Source: JAITVM01 sp031551135 (GTDB lineage Bacteria > Bacillota > Clostridia > Lachnospirales > JAITVM01). Taken from it: a DNA stretch of 64,000 nucleotides. Under the pieces are notes generated by a model, which was not told the DNA's origin, ran no database searches, and was given only the letters and a program-made list of their open reading frames with translations. The translations under genes were made by a program, and so were the position numbers. The DNA is taken from contig JAVBOA010000020.1 in the NCBI GenBank assembly GCA_031551135.1, positions 121,570 through 185,569 of the forward strand. Reading direction: 5' to 3'. Every line of letters begins with the position of its first letter. Positions within the stretch are counted from its first letter, which is position 1. Positions 43,856-53,573 of this stretch are shown in pieces.

Positions 43856-43887
43856 TACTATTTCTATTCGCTAGAATGGAAATAGTA
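43856..43887. repeat. Family A mini form: two ends joined
   Basis: TACTATTTCTATTC-GCTA-GAATGGAAATAGTA, an almost perfect 32-bp palindrome built only from element ends. It ends 15 bases before the comEC ATG. Confidence 0.6.
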
Positions 43888-43902
43888 TTAATAGGTGAGT
43901 TT

Positions 43903-46128
43903 ATGAATAGACCGTTTTTTATTATGAGTATTTTTTTTATCTGTGGTATCGTCGTGGGTACTTATATAAACGAGTATCTGTTTTTTGCCGCGCTTATTTT
44001 GATTTTGGCTTTTTCACTGAAAAATTTCTTCAATTATAAATTCTCGATTTTGTTTTTTTTATTTTTTGTAATTGGATTATTTTTGACACGAAACGCAATG
44101 TTTAAAAAAGATATTTTTTTGGAAAATGCTTTAAATAATAAAATTGAGATAGCGGGGAAAATTCAAGAGATTAAGGAATTGGACAGCGGCAGATACCGGG
44201 CAGTGATAGAAATTTTTGAAACTAAATTTGAAAAGTACGGGTATTCAGAAAAATATAGAATTTACGCTGATATTCCGAATAAGGCTGAGATATCGGAAAT
44301 AATTTCATTGACCGGAAGCTTGGAGAATTTTGGACATCAAAAAAATCCCGGTGAATTTAATGAAAAAATGCATTGGCTGTCACGGAATGTTATATATAAA
44401 TTTTATGCATTATCGACGAATTCATATGGAATCGAAAAAGATTTAAATTACTGGATTAATAAATTAAAAACTAAAAGCATACAAATATACGATAATGTTC
44501 TTCCGAAAAACGAATCCGCTATTATGCAGTCAATGGTTTTGGGGTTTGACGATAATTTATCCGACGAAACTTTAGAGCTTTACAAAATAGGGGGCATTTA
44601 TCATATTTTAGCCATATCGGGACTTCATATCATTATACTTTCTGAAATTATCCTGAAAATTTTTCAATTATTTCTAAGCAAAAGAAAGTCGATTTTTATA
44701 ACTTTCGCATTTTTAATTTTTTACGGTGTTTTTACAGGCTTGGCGCAATCCACAACCCGTGCGATAATTATGTTTACAATCGTAAATCTGGGAAATTTAA
44801 TTTACCGTGAAAGCGATTTACTGACTTCCTTATCACTTTCGGCGTTTTTGATTCTGATTTTCAGACCGCTGAGTCTTTATAATATCGGGTTTCAGCTTTC
44901 GTTTTCGGCGGTTTTGGGAATAGCTTTATTTGATGACAGCTTAAAACGTATTTTACCCATAAAAAATGAATATATTTTAAACGCTGTCAGCTCTATGATT
45001 GCCGCAAATCTCATTGTTTCTTTGCTTTCAATGTATTATTTCTACAATTTTTATCCGTATTTTTTAATTGCAAATTTAATTATTTTGCCAACGGCAAGCT
45101 TTATTTTATCAGCAGGTATTTTAATATTATTTTTGGGGTTTATATCTCTGAATCTGGCAAGCTTTTTTTCGGGTTCGGTTTATTTTCTATTAAAAATATA
45201 TGAAATTATTTGCAGATTTTTAGCCGCTCTGCCTTTTTCCGAAATATTGACAGGCAGACCGGGAATTCTGTTCTTCGTTTTTTATTTATCATTTTTATTT
45301 ATTTTAATTTTGTATTTGCATTTGGAGAAAAAGAAAATAATTTTATTTTCAGAAATATTATTGGTAGCTATTTTGATTTGGATTTTTCTACCACAATCCC
45401 CGAATACTAAAATTACAATGGTAGATGTTTCGCAAGGGGATGCCTTTGTTATCGAAAAAAATAAAAAATTATTTTTGATTGATTGCGGCAACCGACCACG
45501 CACTATATTGAATTATTTGGATTATAAAGGATGCTCCGAAATAGAGGCCGTGTTTTTATCGCATACCGACGCTGACCATGCGGGCGCATTACTTGATATA
45601 ATGGCGGATAAGAAAATAAAAAATATTTTCTTGCCAAAAGCGGATTATGAGGATGATGAAATTCAAAAATCGATTTCCGAAAAATTTGATATACAATATT
45701 TGAAAAATGGTGATATAATGAATTTTGGCGACTTGGATATTTTATGTATATCGCCAAAAAATATAAAAAAAGATATAAACGAAGATTCTATGGTTTTAAA
45801 AATTGTGCATAATCAAATATCATTTTTATTTACGGGTGATATCGGGATTGAAACTGAGCTGGAATTGATGAATGAGAATATTCAGGCTGATGTTTTGAAA
45901 ATAGCTCATCACGGCTCTGCAAATTCCAGCGGAATAGAATTTTTGAAAAAAGTCAATCCGCAAATAGCATTGATTTCTGTAGGTAAAAATAATTACGGAC
46001 ACCCAAACAAAGGGGTTTTGGATAATATAAATACACTCGGAGCTGAAACTCTGCGTACAGATTATACCGGAGCAGTGTTTTTGGAAACAGACGGAATTAA
46101 ATTGAAATATAGAACTATGGTCAGGTGA
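43903..46128 (+). CDS. comEC: Competence DNA-uptake channel ComEC/Rec2
   Basis: A 741-residue polytopic protein forming the membrane channel for single-stranded DNA. ATG 43903 is chosen after ATAGGTGAG; a nine-residue extension falls in a repeat. Three parts are seen: N-terminal DUF4131 region with the OB-like AGKIQEIKELDSGRYRAVIEIFE, the competence core (YHILAISGLHIIILSEI and the following helices), and a C-terminal metallo-beta-lactamase-like nuclease domain (MVDVSQGDAFVIE, LSHTDADHAGALLDI, LFTGDIG, KIAHHGSANSS). The metal ligands HTDADH are present, so the nuclease part looks active. holA begins right after it. Confidence 0.93.
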   Translation: MNRPFFIMSIFFICGIVVGTYINEYLFFAALILILAFSLKNFFNYKFSILFFLFFVIGLFLTRNAMFKKDIFLENALNNKIEIAGKIQEIKELDSGRYRAVIEIFETKFEKYGYSEKYRIYADIPNKAEISEIISLTGSLENFGHQKNPGEFNEKMHWLSRNVIYKFYALSTNSYGIEKDLNYWINKLKTKSIQIYDNVLPKNESAIMQSMVLGFDDNLSDETLELYKIGGIYHILAISGLHIIILSEIILKIFQLFLSKRKSIFITFAFLIFYGVFTGLAQSTTRAIIMFTIVNLGNLIYRESDLLTSLSLSAFLILIFRPLSLYNIGFQLSFSAVLGIALFDDSLKRILPIKNEYILNAVSSMIAANLIVSLLSMYYFYNFYPYFLIANLIILPTASFILSAGILILFLGFISLNLASFFSGSVYFLLKIYEIICRFLAALPFSEILTGRPGILFFVFYLSFLFILILYLHLEKKKIILFSEILLVAILIWIFLPQSPNTKITMVDVSQGDAFVIEKNKKLFLIDCGNRPRTILNYLDYKGCSEIEAVFLSHTDADHAGALLDIMADKKIKNIFLPKADYEDDEIQKSISEKFDIQYLKNGDIMNFGDLDILCISPKNIKKDINEDSMVLKIVHNQISFLFTGDIGIETELELMNENIQADVLKIAHHGSANSSGIEFLKKVNPQIALISVGKNNYGHPNKGVLDNINTLGAETLRTDYTGAVFLETDGIKLKYRTMVR

Positions 46129-46133
46129 TAAAA

Positions 46134-47123
46134 TTGGCTTTTATTGATGAAATAAAAAAGGAAAATTATAAACAGGCGTATCTTTTTTTTGGCGAAGAGA
46201 ATTATTTAAAAAGAACTTATTCGGAATTTTTGATAAATAAATTTTTGAATGAATCCGAAAAAACTATGAATTTGAGTGTGTTTGAAGGAAAATCCTGCAA
46301 TGTGGATTCCATAATCGATACATTTAATACAACGCCTTTTTTTTCTGAAAAGCGTGTGATTCTAGTAAAGAACTCCGGACTTTTTTATTCCGGAAGAAAA
46401 GATGACAGCGATTCATTGGCGGAAAATTTGAAATATCTTCCGGATTCTTCATATTTGATTTTTGTTGAAGAAAAAATAGACAAGCGCAATAAATTATATA
46501 AAACTTTAGGCGAAATCGCGGATTTCTGCGAATGTAAAACGCCGACCGAAAAAGAAATGATTCTTTTTGTTAAAAATATTTTCAAAAAGCAAAATTTTGA
46601 TTTGCCCGGAAATGTTTGCGCTTATCTTCTGCGGACGGTTGCGCATAATATGGACAGCGTTTTACAGGAATCTAAAAAATTGATTGATTACAAATATAAT
46701 GAAAAGAGTGTTTCAATTCAAGACATTGATGATATTTGTATTAAATCGTTCGAGCTTAGAATTTTCGACCTTTTGAACGCAATCGGAAATAAAAAATCAG
46801 AGCTTGCGCTTTCGATTTATAAAAATATGTTATTGATGAAAGAAGAACCGATTGTAATTATTTCAATGATGGCAAGGCAGTTTAGATTGATTTTGCTTTC
46901 TGTGAAATTAAAGCAAGAGGGAAAATTTAATTCGGAAATTTGCTCCGAGCTTGGAATTCGGGAATTCGCTCTGCGGGATTATTTTACGCAAGCTTCCAAT
47001 TTTTCAGAGAAAATCCTGATTTCAGCACTAAAAGACCTTTTGGATACAGATATAAAAATTAAAACAGGGCAGATAAATAACGCCTTGGGAGTAGAACTTT
47101 TGATTGTAAGATATTCAGCATAA
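46134..47123 (+). CDS. holA: DNA polymerase III subunit delta
   Basis: A 329-residue clamp-loader subunit (delta) that opens the beta clamp. TTG 46134 is chosen because AGGTGA lies five bases upstream; the GTG at 46125 is inside that site. Family features are YLFFGEENYLKRTY near the start, FNTTPFFSEKRVILVKNSG, the LRRTVAHNMDSVLQESKKL region and the C-terminal EEPIVIISMMARQFRLILLSVKLKQEG. Placement after comEC is the usual firmicute arrangement. The following gene begins 14 bases later. Confidence 0.92.
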   Translation: MAFIDEIKKENYKQAYLFFGEENYLKRTYSEFLINKFLNESEKTMNLSVFEGKSCNVDSIIDTFNTTPFFSEKRVILVKNSGLFYSGRKDDSDSLAENLKYLPDSSYLIFVEEKIDKRNKLYKTLGEIADFCECKTPTEKEMILFVKNIFKKQNFDLPGNVCAYLLRTVAHNMDSVLQESKKLIDYKYNEKSVSIQDIDDICIKSFELRIFDLLNAIGNKKSELALSIYKNMLLMKEEPIVIISMMARQFRLILLSVKLKQEGKFNSEICSELGIREFALRDYFTQASNFSEKILISALKDLLDTDIKIKTGQINNALGVELLIVRYSA

Positions 47124-47137
47124 ATACGGAGGAAATT

Positions 47138-48298
47138 ATGAAATCCCAAAAAAATATAATTATAATTCTTGTTTTACTTGCTATCGCCGTGGCCGGGACG
47201 GTATTTTTTATGAAATCGAAACCCGATAATGAAATTACAGAAAATAATATTAATAACGGAAATAATGAAACGAAAAATAATGAAGTAGAAAATTCTCAAA
47301 CCCAAACAAGCGAAGAAATACCGCTTTCTAAACCTACAAGCAAAAGCGAAAAAGAAGTTGACGATACTATAACTACGGCGCAAAAAGCGATTAAAGAATA
47401 TTATGACTCTTACAGCGATTTTACGAATTACGTTACAAGAAACGGCTTTTTATTTGATAAAAATACGAATATTTATATCACGCCTCAAGTTTTAATTGAT
47501 TCTGAAATTTTAGATTCGAAATATATGGACGAAAGCATTACGTTTATGTATTTGAAACCAAGTGACATCAAGGAAATGGCCGGAATAGATTTCGAGTCGG
47601 ACAAAGACTTGGAGATTTTTCTTTTATATGAACAAAAAGATGATTTTATAATAGCGTCTGAAAATTTGAAAGCTAATATTTCAAAAGAAATCCGAAATAA
47701 TATTTTGGAAAAATACAAAACCGATAATTCTTACGTTATGCGCCTTTATCCGCCAAGCGAGGATTTCGAAAACCTAAAAAATGCAATCAAAGCGCATAGC
47801 GGAGAAGAAGATTTTGATTTCAGGCAATTGGTAAAAAATGGTAATTTTGCTTACGCTCTTTTTTCTCCGAAAAATAAATTTGCGGATTTGCGTGCATATG
47901 TTTTACAAAAAGAAAATGACACTTGGCAGGTTAAAATAGACGATATAACTACTTATATAAGGCCTTATACGGAGATTAACAAGCAACTAGTAAATTTTGA
48001 TTTAAATATGCTCCCGAAATATAATTTGAGCCAATATATGACGGAGCTGCACGACGACTATCAGCCTTATGTGGATTATATGAAGGAATCCAAACAAATT
48101 GGGGATACTGAGTTGACGTTTTTTTCGGCTATCGGATTGTTTTCGTATTTGGAATTTTCGGGCGGCGAAAAATTTGTCGGATACTTTACGGAAGACAATG
48201 CGTTTACTTTGTATCCGGTACAGGGGATTGAAGATGCCGCAATTGCTATGCTGACTATAGATGAAGATGCTCCTTTATTTATTTTAAGGCAATGCTGA
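47138..48298 (+). CDS. Membrane-anchored protein of unknown function
   Basis: A 386-residue protein I do not recognise. An N-terminal membrane anchor (IIIILVLLAIAVAGTVFFM) is followed by an Asn/Glu/Thr-rich low-complexity stretch (residues about 28-75). The 300-residue extracellular part has no cysteine until the last codon (...LFILRQC) and alternates predicted helices and strands. The ATG follows TACGGAGG. It is 14 bases from holA and 24 bases from the TraX-family gene, so it is in the same transcript. No terminator precedes it. Confidence 0.6.
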   Translation: MKSQKNIIIILVLLAIAVAGTVFFMKSKPDNEITENNINNGNNETKNNEVENSQTQTSEEIPLSKPTSKSEKEVDDTITTAQKAIKEYYDSYSDFTNYVTRNGFLFDKNTNIYITPQVLIDSEILDSKYMDESITFMYLKPSDIKEMAGIDFESDKDLEIFLLYEQKDDFIIASENLKANISKEIRNNILEKYKTDNSYVMRLYPPSEDFENLKNAIKAHSGEEDFDFRQLVKNGNFAYALFSPKNKFADLRAYVLQKENDTWQVKIDDITTYIRPYTEINKQLVNFDLNMLPKYNLSQYMTELHDDYQPYVDYMKESKQIGDTELTFFSAIGLFSYLEFSGGEKFVGYFTEDNAFTLYPVQGIEDAAIAMLTIDEDAPLFILRQC

Positions 48299-48322
48299 GA
48301 AAGCTTTGAAAGAAGGGATTTT

Positions 48323-49048
48323 TTGAATACATTTGTTCTTAAAATTATCGCAATGGTGATTATGCTGATAGACCATATAGGTGCGCTTTTTCCCACTGAT
48401 CCGCAGATTTTGCGGTTAATCGGGAGAATAAGCTTTCCGTTATTTGCGTTTTGTGTCGGCATTGGATTAAAGCATACACGAGATATAAAGAAATATATTT
48501 TTAGAATGTTTATTTTTGCGCTGATTACGATAATTCCGTTTAATATGTTTTCGTTTTTAAGCCGTGTTGATGGAGATATAACATTTAGAGTTATTTTTAT
48601 ACCAACGGATTTCAGCGTAATGTTTACATTTTTAGCGTCGGCTCTTTGTGTTTATATTTATCAGAATACGTTTTTAAACAAAAATAATAACAATCTGAAA
48701 TTATTCGGCGTGATTATGATAGGATTTGTTCTGATTTTGTGTGAGCCGTCTGTGATAAATATCCCTTTGGATTATGCGACGGACTACGGAACTTTGGGCG
48801 CTGCGCTTCCGTTTTTTGTATATCTCTTTGATGACAAAAAAATGCAGATGTTAATGATTGCTATTTTTATGGCTTTGATTTATGTTCCAACGAGTTTATT
48901 TTATTTGGGACTTTTAGTTTTCTCTTATTTTTCTTTGATTTTTATTTATTATTACAACGGGGAAAAAGGGCGGTCCTCGAAATATTTGTTTTATATATTT
49001 TATCCTCTGCATATGTTAATTCTGGTTTTTATAAGAATTTTAATTTAA
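48323..49048 (+). CDS. TraX-family membrane protein
   Basis: A 241-residue protein with about eight hydrophobic segments, starting with TTG after GAAGGGA. The opening IIAMVIMLIDHIGALFP and RLIGRISFPLFAFCVGIGLKHTRDIKKYIFRMFIFALIT are hallmarks of the TraX family, named after the F-plasmid pilin acetylase; chromosomal firmicute members are probably acyltransferase-fold proteins of unknown substrate. The LIDHIG and KHTRD residues resemble the active region of acyltransferase-3 enzymes. It ends the rightward comEC-holA group at a strong terminator. Confidence 0.85.
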   Translation: MNTFVLKIIAMVIMLIDHIGALFPTDPQILRLIGRISFPLFAFCVGIGLKHTRDIKKYIFRMFIFALITIIPFNMFSFLSRVDGDITFRVIFIPTDFSVMFTFLASALCVYIYQNTFLNKNNNNLKLFGVIMIGFVLILCEPSVINIPLDYATDYGTLGAALPFFVYLFDDKKMQMLMIAIFMALIYVPTSLFYLGLLVFSYFSLIFIYYYNGEKGRSSKYLFYIFYPLHMLILVFIRILI

Positions 49049-49067
49049 AAAATATTTTAAGACAGCG

Positions 49068-49094
49068 AAAACGGCGCAAACGCGCCGTTTTTTT
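49068..49094. terminator. Bidirectional terminator between TraX and ppdK
   Basis: AAACGGCGC / GCGCCGTTT with a four-base loop and flanking A and T tracts, between two convergent genes. Confidence 0.88.
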
Positions 49095-49105
49095 AAAGCT
49101 TTTTA

Positions 49106-51733
49106 CTATTTATTTTCTTTAATTGCAGCTTGTGCAGCAGCAAGTTTTGCGATAGGAACTCTAAAAGGAGAGCAAGAAACATATTTCAAGCCGATATTAT
49201 GGCAGAATTCTACAGATGTAGGGTCGCCGCCGTGCTCGCCGCAGATTCCCAATTTAATATCAGGTCTTGTAGCTTGTCCTTTAGCAACAGCGATTTTCAT
49301 AAACTCACCAACGCCTGTCTGGTCAAGTCTGGCGGTAGGGTCGCCCTCATAAATATTCTTTTCTGTGTAATCAGCAAGAATTTTTCCGGCATCATCACGG
49401 GAAAGACCATATGTCATTTGAGTTAAATCGTTTGTACCAAAAGAGAAAAATTCGGCTTCTTTAGCAATTTGGTCAGCGGTAATACAAGCACGAGGAATCT
49501 CGATCATTGTACCAACCATATATTTTAATTCAATGCCTTCTTTTTCAATAATTTCTTTTGCAACTCTATCGATAATTTCTTTTACATAGCGTAATTCTTT
49601 AACGTCGCCGATTAACGGAACCATGATTTCCGGAACGATATCGTAGCCTTTGTTTTTCTTAACTTCGATAGCGGCTTCAATAATGGCTCTCGTTTGCATT
49701 TCTGCGATTTCTGGGTAAGAAACAGCCAAACGGCAACCTCTGTGACCCATCATAGGATTAAGCTCATGCAAAGAATTTGCTTTTAATTTCAATTCATCTA
49801 TTGATTTGTTCAATATTTTAGCCACAACATCATATTCTGCGTCAGTATGCGGCAAAAATTCATGAAGAGGAGGGTCGAGAAGACGGATAGTAACCGGTCT
49901 GCTTTCCATAGCTTCATAAATTCCAACAAAGTCAGCTTTTTGGAAAGGAAGAATTTCGTTTAAAGCTTCTCTTCTTTCTGCTTCGGTGTCGGCAAGAATC
50001 ATAACTCTGAATTTAGGAATACGCTCTTCATCAAAGAACATATGCTCAGTACGGGTAAGACCAATACCTTCAGCACCGAATTCGAGAGCTTTTTTAGCGT
50101 CAGCAGGAGTGTCAGCGTTTGTTCGAACGCCTAATTTTCTGTATTGATCTGCCCAAGCCATGAATGCTGCGAAATCGCCGGAGATTTCAGCTTCTACAGT
50201 CGGGATATCTTCGCCGTAAATTTGACCGGTAGAGCCGTCTAAAGAAAGATATTCGCCTTCACGGATAGTTTTTCCGCCAAGCTCGAAATATTTTTCTTCT
50301 GCGTTCATTTTAATTTGTTCGCAGCCCGATACACAGCAAGTTCCCATACCACGCGCAACAACAGCAGCGTGAGAAGTCATACCGCCGCGAACTGTTAAAA
50401 CACCTTTGGAAGCGTGCATTCCCTCGATATCTTCAGGAGAAGTTTCAAGTCTTACAAGGATAACTCTTTCACCTTTATCAGCGGCTTTTTTAGCGTCTTC
50501 AGCCGTAAAATAAGCTTTACCGGCAGCAGCACCCGGAGATGCAGGAAGACCTTTTCCAAGTGGTTTTGCGGCTTTTAAAGCGGCTTGGTCAAACATTGGG
50601 TGAAGCAATTGGTCTAATTGTTTAGGGTCAACTTTTAAAACAGCTTCTTTTTCGGTTATAAGACCTTCGTCAACCATATCAACAGCGATTTTCAAAGCGG
50701 CATGAGCAGTACGTTTACCGTTACGGGTTTGAAGAATATATAATTTTTTATCTTCGATTGTAATTTCCATGTCTTGCATATCTTTATAATGTTTTTCCAA
50801 ATTTTTAGCATATTTGATAAATTCATCATAAACAGCAGGCATTTCGTCTGCAAGTTCTGCAAAAGGTTTTGGAGTACGGATACCGGCAACAACGTCTTCG
50901 CCTTGTGCGTTCATCATATATTCGCCGTAAATTTTATTTTCGCCGGTAGCGGCGTTTCTTGTGAAAACAACGCCGGTTCCGGAAGTATCGCCGAGATTAC
51001 CGAATACCATTTCTTGTACGTTTACGGCTGTTCCCCATTCATAAGGGATTTCGTTCATTCTTCTGTAAACGAAAGCGCGAGGATTATCCCAAGAACGGAA
51101 TACGGCGCAAATAGATTCGTAAAGCTGTTCTTTAGCGTCAGTAGGGAATTCGTTATTTGTTTCTTTTATATAAATTTCTTTGAATGTATTGCAAACTTCC
51201 TTGAGTTCTTCGGCATTAAGCTCTAAATCGTCATGATAGCCTTTTTTCTCTTTATATTCGTCAAAAACACGCTCGAATTTAGATTTATGAACACCGATAA
51301 CAACGTCGGAGAACATCATAATAAATCTTCTGTAAGAGTCGTATGCGAATCTCGGATTATTGGATTTTTTTGCAAGACCTTCAACGGCTTTGTCATTAAG
51401 TCCTAAGTTTAAAACTGTATCCATCATGCCCGGCATAGATGCTCTTGCGCCCGAGCGAACAGAAACCAAAAGAGGATTTTCGATATCGCCGAATTTTTTG
51501 CCGGAAATTTGCTCCAGTTTAACAATAGAATCGTCGATTTGTTTTTTAATATCTTCAGAAAGTACTTTTCCGGAAGTATTGTATAGCGTACAAGCTTCAG
51601 TAGATACGATAAAACCTTGAGGGATCGGTAAGCCTAAATTTGTCATTTCAGCAAGGTTAGAACCTTTTCCGCCCAGTAGATTTTTCATAGAAGCGTTACC
51701 TTCGCTAAACATGTAAACATATTTTGTGCTCAT
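49106..51733 (-). CDS. ppdK: Pyruvate, phosphate dikinase
   Basis: An 875-residue enzyme interconverting pyruvate + ATP + phosphate and PEP + AMP + pyrophosphate. Its order is an N-terminal ATP-grasp (GGKGSNLAEMTNLGLPIPQGF; RSGARASMPGMMDTVLNLGLND), the phosphohistidine swivel domain (VLTVRGGMTSHAAVVARGMGTCCVSG) and a C-terminal PEP/pyruvate TIM barrel (GIGLTRTEHMFF; LNPMMGHRGCRL; GTMIEIPRA; GICGEHGGDP with the catalytic cysteine region VEFCHNIGLKYVSCSPFRVP). Full length and intact. In clostridia it works in PPi-linked glycolysis or gluconeogenesis, consistent with the class III fructose-bisphosphatase at 57629. It lies 145 bases downstream of glyS. Confidence 0.96.
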   Translation of the reverse strand: MSTKYVYMFSEGNASMKNLLGGKGSNLAEMTNLGLPIPQGFIVSTEACTLYNTSGKVLSEDIKKQIDDSIVKLEQISGKKFGDIENPLLVSVRSGARASMPGMMDTVLNLGLNDKAVEGLAKKSNNPRFAYDSYRRFIMMFSDVVIGVHKSKFERVFDEYKEKKGYHDDLELNAEELKEVCNTFKEIYIKETNNEFPTDAKEQLYESICAVFRSWDNPRAFVYRRMNEIPYEWGTAVNVQEMVFGNLGDTSGTGVVFTRNAATGENKIYGEYMMNAQGEDVVAGIRTPKPFAELADEMPAVYDEFIKYAKNLEKHYKDMQDMEITIEDKKLYILQTRNGKRTAHAALKIAVDMVDEGLITEKEAVLKVDPKQLDQLLHPMFDQAALKAAKPLGKGLPASPGAAAGKAYFTAEDAKKAADKGERVILVRLETSPEDIEGMHASKGVLTVRGGMTSHAAVVARGMGTCCVSGCEQIKMNAEEKYFELGGKTIREGEYLSLDGSTGQIYGEDIPTVEAEISGDFAAFMAWADQYRKLGVRTNADTPADAKKALEFGAEGIGLTRTEHMFFDEERIPKFRVMILADTEAERREALNEILPFQKADFVGIYEAMESRPVTIRLLDPPLHEFLPHTDAEYDVVAKILNKSIDELKLKANSLHELNPMMGHRGCRLAVSYPEIAEMQTRAIIEAAIEVKKNKGYDIVPEIMVPLIGDVKELRYVKEIIDRVAKEIIEKEGIELKYMVGTMIEIPRACITADQIAKEAEFFSFGTNDLTQMTYGLSRDDAGKILADYTEKNIYEGDPTARLDQTGVGEFMKIAVAKGQATRPDIKLGICGEHGGDPTSVEFCHNIGLKYVSCSPFRVPIAKLAAAQAAIKENK

Positions 51734-51878
51734 TAGTTTAAAAACCTCCTAATATAATTTTTACAAAATTTGCAGGCATTTTTTATAATACGGTTTTTAT
51801 TTTTTGGAATAGAAAAAAATATAAATCGTATAAATGCCGAATCGAAAACATTATAACACATAAATTCAATTATTGTTA

Positions 51879-53261
51879 TTAAAAAAACAAGTTTTTGTTA
51901 AAATAGTTTTTAAGCTCAGAAATTTCTATACGAATCTGCTTCATTGTGTCTCTTTCGCGGATTGTAACACATTTGTCTTCCAAAGAATCAAAGTCAAAAG
52001 TTACACAAAAAGGCGTACCGATTTCGTCTTGCCTTCGGTAGCGTTTACCAATGGATTGAGTTTCGTCAAATTCGCAATTGTAATATTTGCTCAATTCGTT
52101 ATAAACCTCGACTGCCTGCGGCGAGAGCTTTTTGGAAATCGGCAATACAGCAACTTTTACAGGCGCAAGAGCCGGATGCAAATGCATAACTGTACGGGTC
52201 GTTCCGTCTTCAAGAGCTTCTTCGTCATAGGCTTCACATAAAAAAGCGAGAGTTACGCGGTCGGCACCGAGTGACGGTTCGATACAGTACGGAATGTATT
52301 TTTCGTTTGTTTCGGGGTCAAAATAATTCATATCTTCGCCCGAATGTTCCATATGCTGTTTTAAATCGAAATCTGTTCTGTCGGCGATTCCCCATAATTC
52401 GCCCCAGCCGAACGGGAATTTGAATTCGATATCGGTTGTCGCAACGGAATAATGCGATAATTCTTCGGGACTGTGGTCTCTGATTCTCATGTTTTCTTCT
52501 TGCATATTCAGATTTTTCAACCAGTCAATACAAAATTGTTTCCAATACGCAAACCATTCCAAATCTGTTCCCGGTTTACAGAAAAATTCCAATTCCATTT
52601 GCTCAAATTCTCTTATTCGGAAAATAAAATTACCCGGTGTAATTTCGTTTCTAAAAGATTTACCGACTTGACCGATACCGAACGGAATTTTTTTCTTTGT
52701 TGTGCGCTGAACATTTTTGAAATTGACAAAAATACCTTGCGCGGTTTCGGGGCGCAGATAAACGACATTTTTTGATTCCTCCGTAACGCCTGCGTGAGTT
52801 TTAAACATCAAATTAAATTGACGGATATCCGTAAAATTATGTTTTCCGCAAGTAGGGCAGTCAATACCTTTTTCGTCAATATATGCTTTCATTTTTTCGT
52901 TCGGCCAGCCGTCAACGATATCTTCGATTCCATTTTGAGCAAAATAATCTTCAATCAGTTTGTCTGCTCTGAAACGCTCTTTGCATTCCTTGCAATCCAT
53001 CAAAGGGTCTGAAAAACCGCCAACATGACCGCTTGCAACCCAAACTGATGTATTCATCAAAATTGCGGCATCAACTCCGGCATTTAAATCTGTTTCCTGA
53101 ATAAATTTTTTCCACCAAGCTCTTTTTATATTATTTTTAAGCTCAACACCAAGCGGACCGTAATCCCATGAATTTGCTAAACCGCCGTAAATTTCTGAGC
53201 CCGGAAAAACAAATCCGCGGCTTTTGCAAAGTGCAACAATTTTTTCCATAGTCTTTTCCAT
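51879..53261 (-). CDS. glyS: Glycyl-tRNA synthetase (single-chain, alpha2 type)
   Basis: A 460-residue class II synthetase that charges tRNA-Gly. Motifs visible are GSEIYGGLANSWDYGPLG at the N-terminus (motif 1 region), FRNEITPGNFIFRIREFEQMELEFF (motif 2) and GADRVTLAFL (motif 3, the arginine binding ATP), followed by the anticodon-binding domain (PVKVAVLPISKKLSPQAVEVYNEL). CPTCGKH and CKECKERF suggest a zinc site in the insertion. The ATG follows AGGAGG. A glycine-type T-box leader is directly upstream, so expression rises when tRNA-Gly is uncharged. Confidence 0.95.
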   Translation of the reverse strand: MEKTMEKIVALCKSRGFVFPGSEIYGGLANSWDYGPLGVELKNNIKRAWWKKFIQETDLNAGVDAAILMNTSVWVASGHVGGFSDPLMDCKECKERFRADKLIEDYFAQNGIEDIVDGWPNEKMKAYIDEKGIDCPTCGKHNFTDIRQFNLMFKTHAGVTEESKNVVYLRPETAQGIFVNFKNVQRTTKKKIPFGIGQVGKSFRNEITPGNFIFRIREFEQMELEFFCKPGTDLEWFAYWKQFCIDWLKNLNMQEENMRIRDHSPEELSHYSVATTDIEFKFPFGWGELWGIADRTDFDLKQHMEHSGEDMNYFDPETNEKYIPYCIEPSLGADRVTLAFLCEAYDEEALEDGTTRTVMHLHPALAPVKVAVLPISKKLSPQAVEVYNELSKYYNCEFDETQSIGKRYRRQDEIGTPFCVTFDFDSLEDKCVTIRERDTMKQIRIEISELKNYFNKNLFF

Positions 53262-53293
53262 TTTTAAAACCTCCTGTTTTTTATTTCAGATAA

Positions 53294-53315
53294 TACTATT
53301 ATATTGAAAATAGTA
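53294..53315. repeat. Family A mini form: two ends joined
   Basis: TACTATTATATTGAAAATAGTA, 22 bp, consists of the two element ends only. It sits between the T-box terminator and the glyS ribosome binding site, within the leader of the transcript. Confidence 0.55.
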
Positions 53316-53321
53316 TAAATA

Positions 53322-53530
53322 AAAAAAGCCTATCATCCCGATAAGGGACGAAAGACTATACTTCCGTGGTTCCACCCTTGTTGATTGATTATAAAATCAA
53401 TCCACTTTGATTTAGGCCATTCAAAAGCTCCGTTCATTAAATTCGAATATGGAAATTTCAGCGTAATTCCACTCTCTGTGAAACAAAATTTAATTACTCT
53501 TCTTTATCATTATGGCGTATAAAATTATAC
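53322..53530 (-). promoter_or_regulatory. Glycine T-box leader of glyS
   Basis: On the minus strand the conserved T-box AGGGTGGAACCACGG (bulge that pairs with the uncharged tRNA acceptor end) is followed by an intrinsic terminator, TCGTCCCTTATCGGGATGA then GGCTTTTTTT. Upstream, the stem I region contains AGAGAG and a GGC triplet in GAATGGCCTA, which can serve as the glycine specifier. Uncharged tRNA-Gly would favour antitermination. Confidence 0.85.
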
Positions 53531-53534
53531 AGTT

Positions 53535-53563
53535 AATCTATCAAATTTATTTTTCCTTGTCAA
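53535..53563 (-). promoter_or_regulatory. Putative promoter of the T-box/glyS transcript
   Basis: TTGACA, 17-base spacer, TAGATT on the minus strand. The -35 lies within the palindrome TTTCCTT-GAC-AAGGAAA just after addB. A TATAAT slightly downstream is an alternative -10 but lacks a spaced -35. Confidence 0.45.
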
Positions 53564-53573
53564 GGAAATAAAT

